This document shows, one piece after another, positions 1 through 11,512 of a DNA stretch of 64,000 bases (position 1 is its first letter; each line of letters begins with the position of its first letter). Origin of the DNA: Mesostigma viride (Eukaryota > Streptophyta > Mesostigmatophyceae > Mesostigmatales > Mesostigmataceae); contig RPFO01000667.1 in NCBI GenBank assembly GCA_009746045.1, positions 1,518,252-1,582,251 of the forward strand. The letters are read 5' to 3'. The notes under the pieces are model-generated. The model saw only the letters and a program-made list of their open reading frames with translations. It did not search any database and had not been told where the DNA came from. A program made the position numbers and the translations under genes.

Positions 1-899
<899 letters not shown>

Positions 900-941
900 G
901 GTGCTCGTACCGATACCTTACACTGCAGGCAACACCTCCCC

Positions 942-1051
<110 letters not shown>

Positions 1052-1076
1052 CAACCACGTACTATATATATATTAA

Positions 1077-2765
1077 CCCCTAAATGGTCTGAGATCCTGC
1101 CGATAAATCGGCTGGATCTTCACAATTTTGCAAACCAGATGCCATCCAACCTACCCATATCCAATGGCTGTCCTTGGGGGCCAAGCATGTCCATGAGTTG
1201 CCCTTCGGGTTGGTATATCACAACCTCACATATATGCAGGGTAGGCCATGTTTAACTGCCGTCAAAGTCAGGGGGGTCAAGACGCGCGTTTTCATTTTTG
1301 GTAGAATGTGCATTTTGAATTATGTTATAAGACCTAGGCACCTACCACTTCAGGGATGATAAACAATTAGTTGCTGAACAGTTTGAGCCATTGGGGTCAT
1401 CATTTGGGTGGGTATACCAGCAGTTACACCCAGTACAGCCCATAGGGGTACCGTTGGTAAAAAGCAACCAAGGGAGTAGGGGTGGGCATACGACCCCCTA
1501 ATATGGCCACCAACCATGCCAAACAATACATTTCCCTTCCACAATGATGGGGAAACATAACTGCATCATCACACTGCCCTTACATGGCACCTATGTGCAG
1601 GTGCTACCTTGTCCATGCACGTAGGTAACGTGGTACGGACACCCTACGCAAGGCATGCATTCTAGGAGGCAGCCACCAACAAACTAGTGGTGTTGAGCCT
1701 ATTTCAGCCTGCCCTAGCAAGGATAAACTAGGCCTAAGCTGCTATAGCTTTCCAGGTGATGGCCAGCACACCTGGTGGCACATGCTGTCAATGGGAAGCT
1801 TTTACTCACCAGTTACGTGCTTGATGATGCCACAGAGACCAGCCAACTGCCTCACACTCATGCAATATGTGTATGGGAAATGTATAACAAACATATATGG
1901 AGGTATTCAAACCCATACAGCCTCTAAAACTTATCACCATCACCCTGTGGCAGGTCAACTGACTGAGGGAAGCAGCTAAGAATGGTGTTTTAGAAAGGGG
2001 CCAGGCCAGGGTCAAGAAAGAGCATGAATAGTGCAAAAAGAATGTGCTACACAAGCTAGAACGTATATATAAATGTCAAACATCGATAGGAAAACGATGC
2101 TTAAGCTTTACCAGGCATGGATGGCGTTACCTTGGCCCAGGCGGTGGCCGCAAAATGGCGCATTTCGGCACACCAAAGCTGTGCAGCATGGTCGCTGGAT
2201 TCGGCGATTTCTGGCCACCCTTGCACGTTTACGACTACTATGTATCATAAAAAGTAAAAAGAAACCGATATATCCTTTAAAATACGCCGGAAAGGTATTG
2301 CTGTCAACGTTTCTATCGTCCGGCCTGATCGCAGTTTTTTCCAGCAAGAACGCTGCCGACACCTATCAAATGGCATTCCCGCGAACCAAAAATTGGCCTG
2401 TATGATCTTTAGGACGTTTAAAATCAATATCCTAAGTTTGGACAGAAAATTCGAACGCAAACGTAAATGCCATGCGTGGGCGCAAGCCGCCATGGCCAGG
2501 TCGTCGTTTTCCGGAATGCACGTTGTACGTGAAAAAGTACCCTGACCCCTTGTACTTTGACCGGCCAGAACACCTCTATAACTTTGTCAAAAGTATGCAA
2601 ACCCTAGTACCATGCTGTGAAGAATTTTATAAACTTTCGATCTTCTCAGCTAAACTTTTCCTAATTCTCAATAGATTTCGCGGCATCTGGTCCCCCGAGA
2701 AGGGGCCGATGCATCGGCTGGAACTCGATTTTTGGCGGAAAATCGGCAGCAAGACCATTTAGGGG
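1077..2765. mobile_element. Non-autonomous piggyBac-like DNA transposon (1.69 kb)
   Basis: The element is bounded by TTAA on both sides (1073-1076 and 2766-2769). It begins CCCCTAAATGGTCT and ends with the exact inverted copy AGACCATTTAGGGG, a 14-bp perfect terminal inverted repeat. A subterminal TGCCGAT motif occurs at both ends. TTAA duplication plus C-rich ends is the hallmark of piggyBac. No transposase with a DDD catalytic core is readable inside; only short unsupported ORFs are present, so the copy is probably mobilised in trans. Removing it leaves one TTAA and restores a sequence matching the 3' end of the retroelement copies at 2828-3634 and 9827-10991. Confidence 0.8.
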
Positions 2766-2815
2766 TTAAAAATATAATTACTTACAGCAGAGTGAAATCA
2801 CTCAAACCAAAGCAC
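2766..2815 (-). mobile_element. 3' end remnant of a CCHC/nuclease-type retroelement
   Basis: About 50 bp identical in reverse orientation to the 3' terminus of the neighbouring element (3585-3634): the conserved TTACTTACAGCAGAGTG stretch followed by AAATCACTCAAACC. It is all that remains of an older minus-strand insertion, and it served as target for the piggyBac-like element. Confidence 0.7.
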
Positions 2816-2825
2816 TATATATAAG

Positions 2826-3500
2826 GCGCTCCGGCACCAGCTATTTGCCCCGCAGCCTCTTGTTCCGGCCGGGCGGCCTTGTGGTAGCTGTGGGCAGCCG
2901 CTGGATCCCACGGGGACTCACTACCTTGCCTGCATGGGGGGCCAACAGAATCAGAATTGGTATTTGTATTTGCACACTGTCCTCCTGACGGTGGTGCTCG
3001 CCATGATTCGGTCGGTTTTCCCCCACGCGAACATCCGGTCCGAGGATGCGGATGGCGCTGCCTTCTATTCCCCCAACCACCGGCCTGACATCGTGGTGCT
3101 GGACTTTGAGGGGGGTGGCCGGCATCTGCTTATTGACGTTTCGGTGGCGCGGCCCTTGGCTCTTAGCCACGTGGCTGGGGCCTCCCTCACGGCAGGTTAC
3201 ACGGCGGACCGGGCGGAGCGGGCCAAGCTCCTGGCCTACGGCGACGTCGGGCACCATCGTGTGGTGCCCTTTGTCCTGGAGGAGTTTGGGGCCATGGGGC
3301 CCCTGACCTCCGCCTTCTTCAAGGAGTGTTGCCGGCTCCGGGAGGACCGGCTGGACCTGGAGGGCCAGCGGGCCCCATGGTCGGCGCGGACCTGGACGTC
3401 ATATTGGCGTCAGCGCTTGTCGGTGGCGCTGACTCGGGCCATGGCGGACATCATGCTCCGCCGTACGCGGGCTGATTTTGCGGTGCAGCAGGGCTATTAG
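2826..3500 (+). pseudogene. 5'-truncated retroelement: CCHC finger plus PD-(D/E)XK-like nuclease, copy 1
   Basis: The open frame enters without its own start codon and ends at TAG 3500. It shows a CX2CX9HX3C finger (CGSCGQ...THYLAC), then RPDIVVLDF followed by LLIDVSV, and a later AERAKLLAYG. This order (CCHC knuckle, then RPD...D...K) resembles the C-terminal restriction-like endonuclease region of R2/R4/CRE-type non-LTR elements; a related retroelement C-terminal domain is also possible. No reverse transcriptase remains. The untranslated tail runs to 3634. A 12-bp direct repeat, tatatataaggc, at 2816-2827 and 3635-3646 is the probable target-site duplication. Compared with copy 2 the frame is intact because a homopolymer has six G rather than five. 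Confidence 0.55.
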
Positions 3501-3763
3501 GTTCCTCCCGTTAGGCGTTTCCATTGGTCTTATCGTAGTATAGAGCTTTGACATGGCTCTGTATATAGGTTTATAGCTGGGCGTTTGCTTTGGTTTGAGT
3601 GATTTCACTCTGCTGTAAGTAATTATATTTTTAATATATATAAGGCCTGAGTACTAGTGCTATGACAGTTCCCTAAGTAGTGTAATCCCCTCTATTGTCT
3701 GCTAGGGCCATTAGTCAGCTGGGAAAAGGTTACTGCTGTCCCAGCCTCCTGACTGCTGTCTAC

Positions 3764-4015
3764 CTAGCCGTGAGTGGTACGCATGTCTTCAGGCAATGGC
3801 ATGTGTTCCTTACTAGACTTATCTGCATCTCTTAGAAGATCAAAACCCTTCCACCTAGCAGTAGAGCCTTTAGACATTATCTTATCCTTGATGTGTTCTT
3901 CACATGCCTTCCAACTGTAAAATATGGCTGGTCTACCCTCGCCCCCATCATGGGCCACGGCATAGTAAGGAAATCCAGATTGACCACCCTTATTTATTCT
4001 GTTGCGTCTGGGCAT
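3764..4015 (-). CDS. Small protein with RNase H1 N-terminal (viroplasmin-like) domain
   Basis: An 83-residue frame from ATG 4015. Residues about 15-65 fit the hybrid-binding domain found at the N-terminus of eukaryotic RNase H1 and in caulimovirus viroplasmin: YYAVAHDG, then IFYSWKACEEHI, then STARWKGFDLL (family pattern YYaV..G...GIy.sW..c...v.g...a.yK.F). No catalytic RNase H domain follows before the stop. It may be a single-domain protein, one exon of a larger gene, or a piece of a mobile element; the surroundings are transposon-rich. Domain identity is moderately sure, gene status is not. Confidence 0.55.
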   Translation of the reverse strand: MPRRNRINKGGQSGFPYYAVAHDGGEGRPAIFYSWKACEEHIKDKIMSKGSTARWKGFDLLRDADKSSKEHMPLPEDMRTTHG

Positions 4016-4940
4016 GTTACATCATAACCTGGTAGAAGCTTGCAAGCAGGAGAAAAAGGGGAATCCCAGGCTACCTCTAAATGCAGTGACCTTTACCAAA
4101 CAAACAAGGGAGAAGCACGGAGCCTAACACAGCACACGCCCGAGCTTTCCGCGGAACGGGCTATACGCACACAAGGAGGTAAACACCGTCAACACAGTCG
4201 GCAACAGCCAGACGGTATCCACCCCCACGACCCCTTGCAGGTCAAACAACGAATGTCCGTCTCCGCGCCGTCCATGGGCTCCAACGACAATCACAACCTA
4301 TAGAGGGTACAACATAGAACATAAACCCCCTACGCGTGCGGTTCCGGAGAGAAAGCGAGCTCACCAGCTAGCCTTCAGCAGGCGTAGCTTGTAAAGAAGA
4401 ATTCTAACTAGGGGACATACCATCTTCGATGACGTAGATCCCTCCTGAGCTGGCCGCCACCCGGTGTCGTTGAAGGCAAGCCCTGGCCGCCACTAGGTGT
4501 CGTTGAAAACAGGAGAGCTGAACGCTAACGTTGACAGCACCTCACCACAGGACTATTGCTAGCCCCGCCGAGTATCCCGGACTGGCCGCTTGCTGCCTAG
4601 GTCGTCGTTGAATCCCTTTACGGGCTGGCCGCCGACCTGTCAGCAATCGTTGAATTGGAACCGGAACCTCTATCTACGCCAAGCACCGCCCTGGTTTCCT
4701 AATTGGCTTCCCTAACCCTCTCCGCGAGAGTTAGCTGACCTCTCCAGCACATTTCCTCCGATAACCAGTGTTACGTCCCAGCCCAGACACTCCTAGCCTG
4801 AGCTACGTAGCGAAAGATCTATCACTGATGCCGGAATTAGGAAGATTCAAGGTGGCCTAATGCAGATTGCGCTTCACGACTGGGGTCGTGAGATATCTGG
4901 CACCGCGACTTGATGCCAAGCTAATTAATACACACTTATA
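4016..4940. other. Gene-poor stretch with four degenerate copies of a 28-31 bp motif
   Basis: No convincing gene is seen. Four imperfect copies of a unit beginning CTGGCCGC and ending TCGTTGAA lie at about 4450-4475, 4483-4509, 4583-4613 and 4623-4652. At 4769 a TGTTACGTCCC string resembles the start of an LTR, but no partner LTR, primer-binding site or pol domain was found. Confidence 0.5.
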
Positions 4941-5234
4941 ATGGCTAGCAATACCAATTACAAATGGATAGTTGCCCCGGGTTCAATGTGTAGGCGTATT
5001 CGCACTTATCATTCATCAAACCAAGAGGACGAGACTCTCGTCCTCGGACCAATTTCACCTAGGTCTGCCACTACGCTGGCAAGGGGCGCCGACATGGCGC
5101 CGACCTTCCAAAGCATGCAGTCCACACAAGATCCTCAGGTCGACATCGACCCTCGCCTACAGAATCCACGCATGAGTACAATATCTCAACTAGCTATAAA
5201 GTACGCAGCGCGGCGCGACTGCACCGGCCCCTAG
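4941..5234 (+). CDS. Hypothetical 97-residue protein
   Basis: ATG 4941 sits in the context TATAATGG. The product is polar, starts MASNTNYKW, and has no signal peptide, membrane segment or family I recognise. It lies just upstream of the LINE tail at 5265. It may be a spurious frame or a relic of a Gag-like gene. Confidence 0.2.
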   Translation: MASNTNYKWIVAPGSMCRRIRTYHSSNQEDETLVLGPISPRSATTLARGADMAPTFQSMQSTQDPQVDIDPRLQNPRMSTISQLAIKYAARRDCTGP

Positions 5235-5264
5235 AAGATACACGCATACAACAACCTAAAATTA

Positions 5265-8200
5265 AAAATTAAATTAAATTATAACATGCCTCCGTGGGGA
5301 GGTCATGTAGCACATATTTCATGATGGATGGGGTGGAGGAAGCCGCGTGATCGAACTATCCTAACTCTATCTAGAAAATCCTAACTGCACTACTCATCAA
5401 AACGCCTCCTCCGCTTGGGGGGAGGTGGCTTGCCCACAGGGTCAGGCGTGTGTGCCTTGACAATCTTCTTCCACCGCGTCTTGTCCTGCATGGCAGTCCA
5501 AAGACGGGAGAGAGAGTGGATGCGGTGCTCAAACTGGGCTGGGACCACGAGGTCGTCCAGCAGCATCTGAACGTAGTTGGTGACAGGTTTCCCTACCCTT
5601 TTGGGAATGTCCTTGGGGCCAGGCCAGGTCAGAATGTGCCGCCCTGGCTGTCCAAGCCGCTGGGGGCCGGCCAGACCAAGGGTGGTGTCGACCTGGCTGG
5701 TGCGTGCAAGGTGTCCTACAAATGCTATCCTACGCTGTCTAATCTCGTCCGAAACACGAGGCATGCCATGATACAGAGACTCTGATGACGGACGCTCGGA
5801 AAAACCTACATTAAGGACCTGCCGGAGCATCCTGTAAACTGTGCCGTCGAGCCGAGCTGCCAGTTTGGGGGGAGGGTCCACGCCTCGGCGCCATACGTGA
5901 GCACCGTGAGGACGAGGACCTTGAAGAGCATGCGCTTGCGGTGCCCGTTCAGGCCCTTCGAGCGCCAGTAGGGTGTGAGCGAACGGAGCTTGGCCCAGGC
6001 AAGGCCGATGCGGGTGTCCACATCGTCGGCGGTGTCAGGAAGCCAGCTCCCCAACAGCTTGAAGCGGTCGCGGAACGGGACCTCCGTCCCGTCGAGCAGG
6101 CGCGGCAGCGGTGGTTTACTGGATGCTCCTATCACCATCGCCTCAGTTTTGACACTAATCTCCAGCCCCACCGCCCGCGCCTCCAGGCCCAGGCAGTCCA
6201 GCCAGGTCTGAATGTGCTCGGGGCGCTCGATGAGGGTGGTATCATCCGCATAAATCAGGTCGGCAAGGCGGTAACCAGGTCTAACCCCGCCGTGCTCTTT
6301 CACGTTAAGGATGTCCAAGCCTGGCTCGAACCCCTTAAGAGCAGTAAAGCGCGCACGTGCCCGGCGCATGACGTGATCCACGACAATAATGAACAGGTAT
6401 GGGGACAGGACACAACCTTGCCACACCCCGTGGTGAAGGGGGAATGGTGGAGTGGTGCCCTCCGCAGTCCGCACTACTGCCTGTGAACCCTCATACAGAC
6501 GGCGAATGGCAGCAATAAACGCAGGTGGTACCCGATCCAGAGCTAGGATGGCCCAAAGAGCCTCCCAGAGAACCGTGTCAAAGGCCTTGATATAGTCAAC
6601 AAAAATGAAGACCAGCGGCAAACTGTCAGGGGGAAGTCGACGCACCTCCTCCATCAACCGGCGCGCGACAAACACAGCCATGACAGTGTTACGACCACGA
6701 CGGAAACCCATCTGAGACTCACCCAGGTGTGGGTCCAGCGCGGCGCGGAGCCTGTGCAGCATCATGCGCATGAAGACCTTCAGCGCGGCGCTCTGGAGGC
6801 AGACACCCCGGTAGTTACCGGGGTCAGCAGCAGAGCCCTTCTTGTACAGCATGACGCGGATGGCCGTCTGCCACTCAGCAGGCGGAGGCTCGTCAGAGAG
6901 CAGGACACGGTTGCAGAACGCCAGCAGAAGATCCCTAACCGCCAGATCAGGGGTCTTCAGCAGCTCAGCAGAAAGGTGGTCGGCACCGACCGCCGCATCG
7001 TACCGCAGGCGAGCAAGGGCGCCGTCCAATTCCTTCAAAGTGAAGGGGGGACGACGTCGTCAGTGGCAAGGCAGCCCTCCTGCAAGGCGGGGACTTGGTA
7101 GTCCGCGGCCGAGGAGGGGGGCGCTGGCGGCGGCGGGGGTCCGGCGACCCCGAGGCGGGCGGCCGTCTCGGGGTGAAGCGGCGGGGGGGGGCGCGAGCCC
7201 CACCGGTCAAGGAAACATTGTGGGCCAACCAGCGGTCAAGGCTTACCGGCGCCGTGCCGTCCCCCGTGTGCTCCACCGGGGTGCGCTGCCGCCGGCCGCC
7301 GAGCCGGTCGAGGTGGTACCACATGTCCTTGCCCTGGTTGCGAGCCTGGCAGGCCTTGGCATCCGCGATGCACTGGGCCGCCTCCGCGTCCTGAGCGTGC
7401 TCGTAGGCCTCCACAAGGGCGGCCTGAGCAATGGTTTCTGCAGCGGGTCCCGGTTACGCTTGAGGCGGTGCCGGGCGGCCAAGACCTTGGGGTCCTGGCG
7501 GTAGAGCGGGCCGGGGCGGCGGCGGGGCATGACCGGCAGGTGCCGGGCCGCCAGCAACGGGGCACGGGCCGCAAAGCCCGCAAAAATGGCTGCGTTGGGG
7601 GCACCATTGTCCAGCTCGTCGACGTCCGCCCGGGCGTCCAGGGCCGACAGGTACTTCCGTCGGCACCAGTTCCGCTCGTGCTCGGCGTCCGTCCAGTCCT
7701 CAGGATCTCCCTTGACCGGACGTAGAGCAGACCAGTCAGGGCGGACCACTGGGGCGCGGCGCGCGGGGACGTGGAACCGGAGCCGAAGGGTCGCGCGCAC
7801 CAACCGGTGGTCAGAGCACACCGTCGGCGTGTCAAACACTCGGGTGTCCAGGACCGAGGTGCACCTGGACTGCCGTACCACCACGTAGTCCAAACAGGCC
7901 TGACGGCCGTTAGGGCCACGAAAAGTGACCAAGTCCTGTGAGGGACGTTGGAAGTGGCAGTTGACAGCAACCATCCCGCTATCCCGCAAAAAGGCAGAAA
8001 ACAGGGGAGTGTTGTCGTTAGCAGTAGTGTCAGCAGGCGCAAAGCGGCTGCCAGCAGTGCCCACGGGGAGCGTGGCATTGGCGTCGAGCAGCATAACCAA
8101 AAAGTGGCGGGCCGGGGTGACCCTCTCAAGGTCATGCAAGGATTCGAAGAACTCCTCACGGGCCGAATCAGTAGACCACTGTGGGGTGCGTAGCCCACCC

Positions 8201-8873
8201 CCACCGTGAGGTGGTGTTTAGACCGCCCCTCGACAGAGGTGAAATGTGCTACCATAAGGCGTGGGGTTAGAAACTTAAGCGTGCTGAGGCTAGCAACTGC
8301 CAGCGGCGAACACAAAAGACCAACACCACCTTGGCCAGACGTACCGCTGCCAGCGAAGTAAAACCGCCAGCCACCCGCCAAGCGAGCAGTGCTCACCATG
8401 CCAAGTGGCACCGTGCGGCGGTGTTCCTGGACGCCTAATATAGATACACGATGCTCAATGCAGAATGCGACTAGCTCCTCTACCCGGTAGCTATGGTCGT
8501 CATCTAGCAGTGTGCGGGTGTTAAAAGTGGCAAGGGCCAAGGATGCCTGCTGGCCCACCAGGGGAGGACGACGATGGATGATGGGGGTGGATGCGGCGGG
8601 GGGTGGAGGTGGGGGTGAAACGGAGGGGGGAAGGGAAGCGGTAGAAATAGTGCTTTTCATCGCATTTATTTTGTCCTGCAAGCGTAGGATGCGAGCCTGC
8701 CGCTTGCTCTGGGTATTCGGGGTTGGGGCTGATTGCACAACGCCGAGGCGTAGGTAATCTAGCAAACGTTGGGTTTTACGAATCTGACATTTGACAGATG
8801 AGGTTGTGGCCCGAAATACCGGCACCACCATGGCTTTCACCCGACGGTTAGGTCGAGGCATGGTAGTGTACAT
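5265..8873 (-). mobile_element. APE-type LINE, ORF2 (endonuclease-reverse transcriptase), decayed
   Basis: ORF2 begins at ATG 8873 and ends at 5390; a short 3' UTR, a hairpin (5285-5307) and an AATT-rich tail follow. The N-terminal apurinic-type endonuclease shows ATFNTR, VQEHR, LLDANA and SDHRLVRA. The reverse transcriptase (7038-5806) shows FVDYIKAFD (motif A), QGCVLSPYLF (motif B) and YADDTTLI (motif C, catalytic Asp pair). A C-terminal region (GHLARTSQVD...) completes it. At least three frame breaks are visible, near 8190, 7100-7240 and 5870; several coincide with G/C homopolymers, so this copy is dead or carries sequencing indels. No ORF1 is present upstream in the same orientation: the next sequence at 8881 is an ORF1 fragment on the other strand. 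Confidence 0.88.
5285..5307 (-). other. LINE 3'-terminal hairpin (ORF2-type)
   Basis: In element orientation: lower stem CATG/CATG, one bulged A, upper stem CCTCC/GGAGG, loop CCAC. It lies directly before the AATT-rich tail. The same fold with compensating stem changes recurs at about eleven other places in the window. Confidence 0.75.
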
Positions 8874-8880
8874 CTACGGG

Positions 8881-9815
8881 CTGTCCGGCTGCGTCCGCCC
8901 CCATCTCCAGCACGCCATCCTCAACTCCCTTCTCCAGCGCTCTGACGCGGCGAGATCTGGGCTCCACCCCTTTCCGTCCCCACCCTCCGCTCCATCCTCA
9001 CGGAAGCCTTTCAGCAGCACGTGGCCCCCCTTGCTGCCGACATAGCAGCAATCGGCGGCACGCTGACTGCTGAACTTCCTCACATTTCCACCGCCGCCGC
9101 CTCCACCTCCACGGCCATTTCCGCCTCCACTGCCGACATCAAAGCCCAGCTCCTCGACCTCGACCAACGCCTTCAAGCCACCGCCAACGCCCTTGAGAGC
9201 TTGCATGACACCGCCGGCCTCACCGCCCAGGCGGTGAAGGACATCGCCGCCCAGCCGGCGCCTGCTGGCTCGGCCGGCGATGCTCCCTCCACCTGGGCGG
9301 ACTTGCTTAAGCAGCACACCACCTCCACCACCTCCACCATCTCGGCACAACTCAAGCAACAAGCCCTCGACCTTCGCGAGGAAGCCGACATCGCCCGGCG
9401 CAGCCACAATGTCATCGTCAAGCACTTCGACCAGCAGGCAGGTGAGACCTCCACGAGCCTTCTTGAGGCATTTAAGCGCGCCATTCTTGCCCCCATGTTA
9501 CTCACTGGTGAGCTGGACATGTCGGCTGTCCGCCTCCCCCGCGCGCGGGGGAAGGCTGGCCCGGCCCCCGTGCTCCTCACCTTTAAGTACATGGCGGACA
9601 AGCTGGCGTTCCTTAAATGCCGCAAGAAGCTCTCGGAGACTCGCTTCACGCTGGACGACGACTTGACCCTGGCCCAGCAACAACGGCGACGCGAGCTATG
9701 GCCGGCCTACCTTCAGCTCCGGCAGAGCGCAAGGGGGAAGCCGGTATACTGGAGGGGGGCGGTCATCCACGTTGACCACAAGCCCTGGCAGCCCCCTCCT
9801 GCCACCTCAGACTAG
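8881..9815 (+). pseudogene. LINE ORF1 protein, copy A (5'-truncated)
   Basis: Encodes the C-terminal two thirds of an ORF1p-like RNA-binding protein. From about 9021 it shows an alanine-rich coiled-coil-like segment, then a conserved block (RLPRARGKAG, then LAFLKCRKKL) and the ending DDDLTLAQQQRRREL...GKPVYWRGAVIHVDHKPW. This layout matches the central RRM-like and C-terminal domains of L1-clade ORF1p. A 2-nt insertion near 8958 breaks the frame relative to copies B and C. The stop is TAG 9813-9815. Its 3' UTR was split by a retroelement (9827-10991) and resumes at 11007. Confidence 0.75.
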
Positions 9816-9826
9816 GAATATATATA

Positions 9827-10991
9827 TTAAAAATATAATTACTTACAGCAGAGTGAAATCACTCAAACCAAAGCAAACGCCCAGCTATAAACCTATATAC
9901 AGAGCCATGTCAAAGCTCTATACTACGATAAGACCAATGGAAACGCCTAACGGGAGGAACCTAATAGCCCTGCTGCACCGCAAAATCAGCCCGCGTACGG
10001 CGGAGCATGATGTCAGCCATGGCCCGAGTCAGCGCCACCGACAAGCGCTGACGCCAATATGACGTCCAGGTCCGCGCCGACCATGGGGCCCGCTGGCCCT
10101 CCAGGTCCAGCCGATCCTCCCGGAGCCGGCAACACTCCTTGAAGAAGGCGGAGGTCAGGGGCCCCATGGCCCCAAACTCCTCCAGGACAAAGGGCACCAC
10201 ACGATGGTGCCCGACGTCGCCGTAGGCCAGGAGCTTGGCCCGCTCCGCCCGGTCCGCCGTGTAACCTGCCGTGAGGGAGGCCCCAGCCACGTGGCTAAGA
10301 GCCAAGGGCCGCGCCACCGAAACGTCAATAAGCAGATGCCGGCCACCCCCTCAAAGTCCAGCACCACGATGTCAGGCCGGTGGTTGGGGGAATAGAAGGC
10401 AGCGCCATCCGCATCCTCGGACCGGATGTTCGCGTGGGGGAAAACCGACCGAATCATGGCGAGCACCACCGTCAGGAGGACAGTGTGCAAATACAAATAC
10501 CAATTCTGATTCTGTTGGCCCCCCATGCAGGCAAGGTAGTGAGTCCCCGTGGGATCCAGCGGCTGCCCACAGCTACCACAAGGCCGCCCGGCCGGAACAA
10601 GAGGCTGCGGGGCAAATAGCTGGTGCCGGAGCGCCACCGAGTAGTGGCTGGGAGCCAAGGCGAATGGGGGGGCCATGGGAAGAGCACGAAGGTACGCCGA
10701 GCCCACACTCCGCAAGGAAAGCGAGAACAGCCACGCACGTCCCTGGGCGTTGAGGTCCGCGAAAAGAGCAATCCAATCAGCCGTGTGCAGAATACCCGCG
10801 TAGGTTTTCTGGTGTTTATCGATGACGCGAGCAGGGAATGCGGCGGGAGATTGAACGGAGGCGACCGAGGGAGTGCCGCGAGGGAGGTGGCGCTGTACCG
10901 CCTGAGCGGCACGGACGGGAGAACAGGCCTGCTGGATCTCAGCATAGGCCTCCTGGATGGCGGTGACGAAGGGCAAAGGGCTGCTGGGGTC
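9827..10991 (-). mobile_element. CCHC/nuclease-type retroelement, copy 2, nested with target duplication
   Basis: A minus-strand insertion just after the ORF1 stop of copy A, flanked by a perfect 15-bp direct repeat, ctaggaatatatata, at 9812-9826 and 10992-11006. It is 5'-truncated. The readable protein (10976 to 9961) is longer than copy 1: it has an upstream segment (RAWLFSLSL, then SVALRHQLF), the CCHC finger, RPDIVVLDF and the Ala/Lys region. A lost G near 10345 shifts the frame between the RPD part and the rest. The 3' end is the same TTACTTACAG-containing terminus as copy 1. Confidence 0.7.
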
Positions 10992-11006
10992 CTAGGAATA
11001 TATATA

Positions 11007-11437
11007 CCAGTAGTGTAGATTAGTAAGGCTTAGCCTAGCATGTGGCCCACGCGCATGTGCGCCCATAATGGCCCCCATGGATGATGCCTTCAACATTTAG
11101 CCATGCTTTGTCTATAATGGGACCCCCATGGATGTTGCATTAAGAACTTAGCCATGCTATGCCATGCAGAGAGATGCTCTCTGTCGAGAAGCCATGCCCT
11201 AGCCCTTGCATAGCCATGATGATCTTCCTCCCCCGTGCCAGGATCCCCTTAGCTGGGTTGAACCTGAGACAGCATGGTGGTGCCGGTGCCCTTGCGGCAC
11301 CTAGAGCAAGTGTTGCTTACATTCCCACCCTTGCATGAAGTAGCCTAGGATGTATTTAAAGCCATATGCCCCTTCTCAGGGATATGTGCTACATTGACTC
11401 CCAACGGAGTGATGTTGATAATTAATTAATTAATTAA
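11007..11437 (+). mobile_element. LINE ORF1-type 3' tail of copy A
   Basis: A non-coding repeat shared with the tails at 12976-13419 and 44753-45715 and with the inverted tails at 60.5-61.6 kb. It ends with a hairpin (11392-11414: lower stem CATT/GATG with a T-G wobble, bulged G, upper stem ACTCC/GGAGT, loop CAAC) and an (ATTA)n tail at 11420-11437. Confidence 0.75.
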
Positions 11438-11512
11438 TGGTAGTGGAACGGGACTGTTTAGAGGCTGTCTCCGAAGCCTGTTAGCCGCGAGCCGACGAGG
11501 AAGGTTGTCTAC

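Noticed and set aside
5941-8209. Plus-strand ORFs at 5.9-8.2 kb
   Set aside because: Antisense to LINE ORF2, whose endonuclease and RT motifs are on the minus strand.
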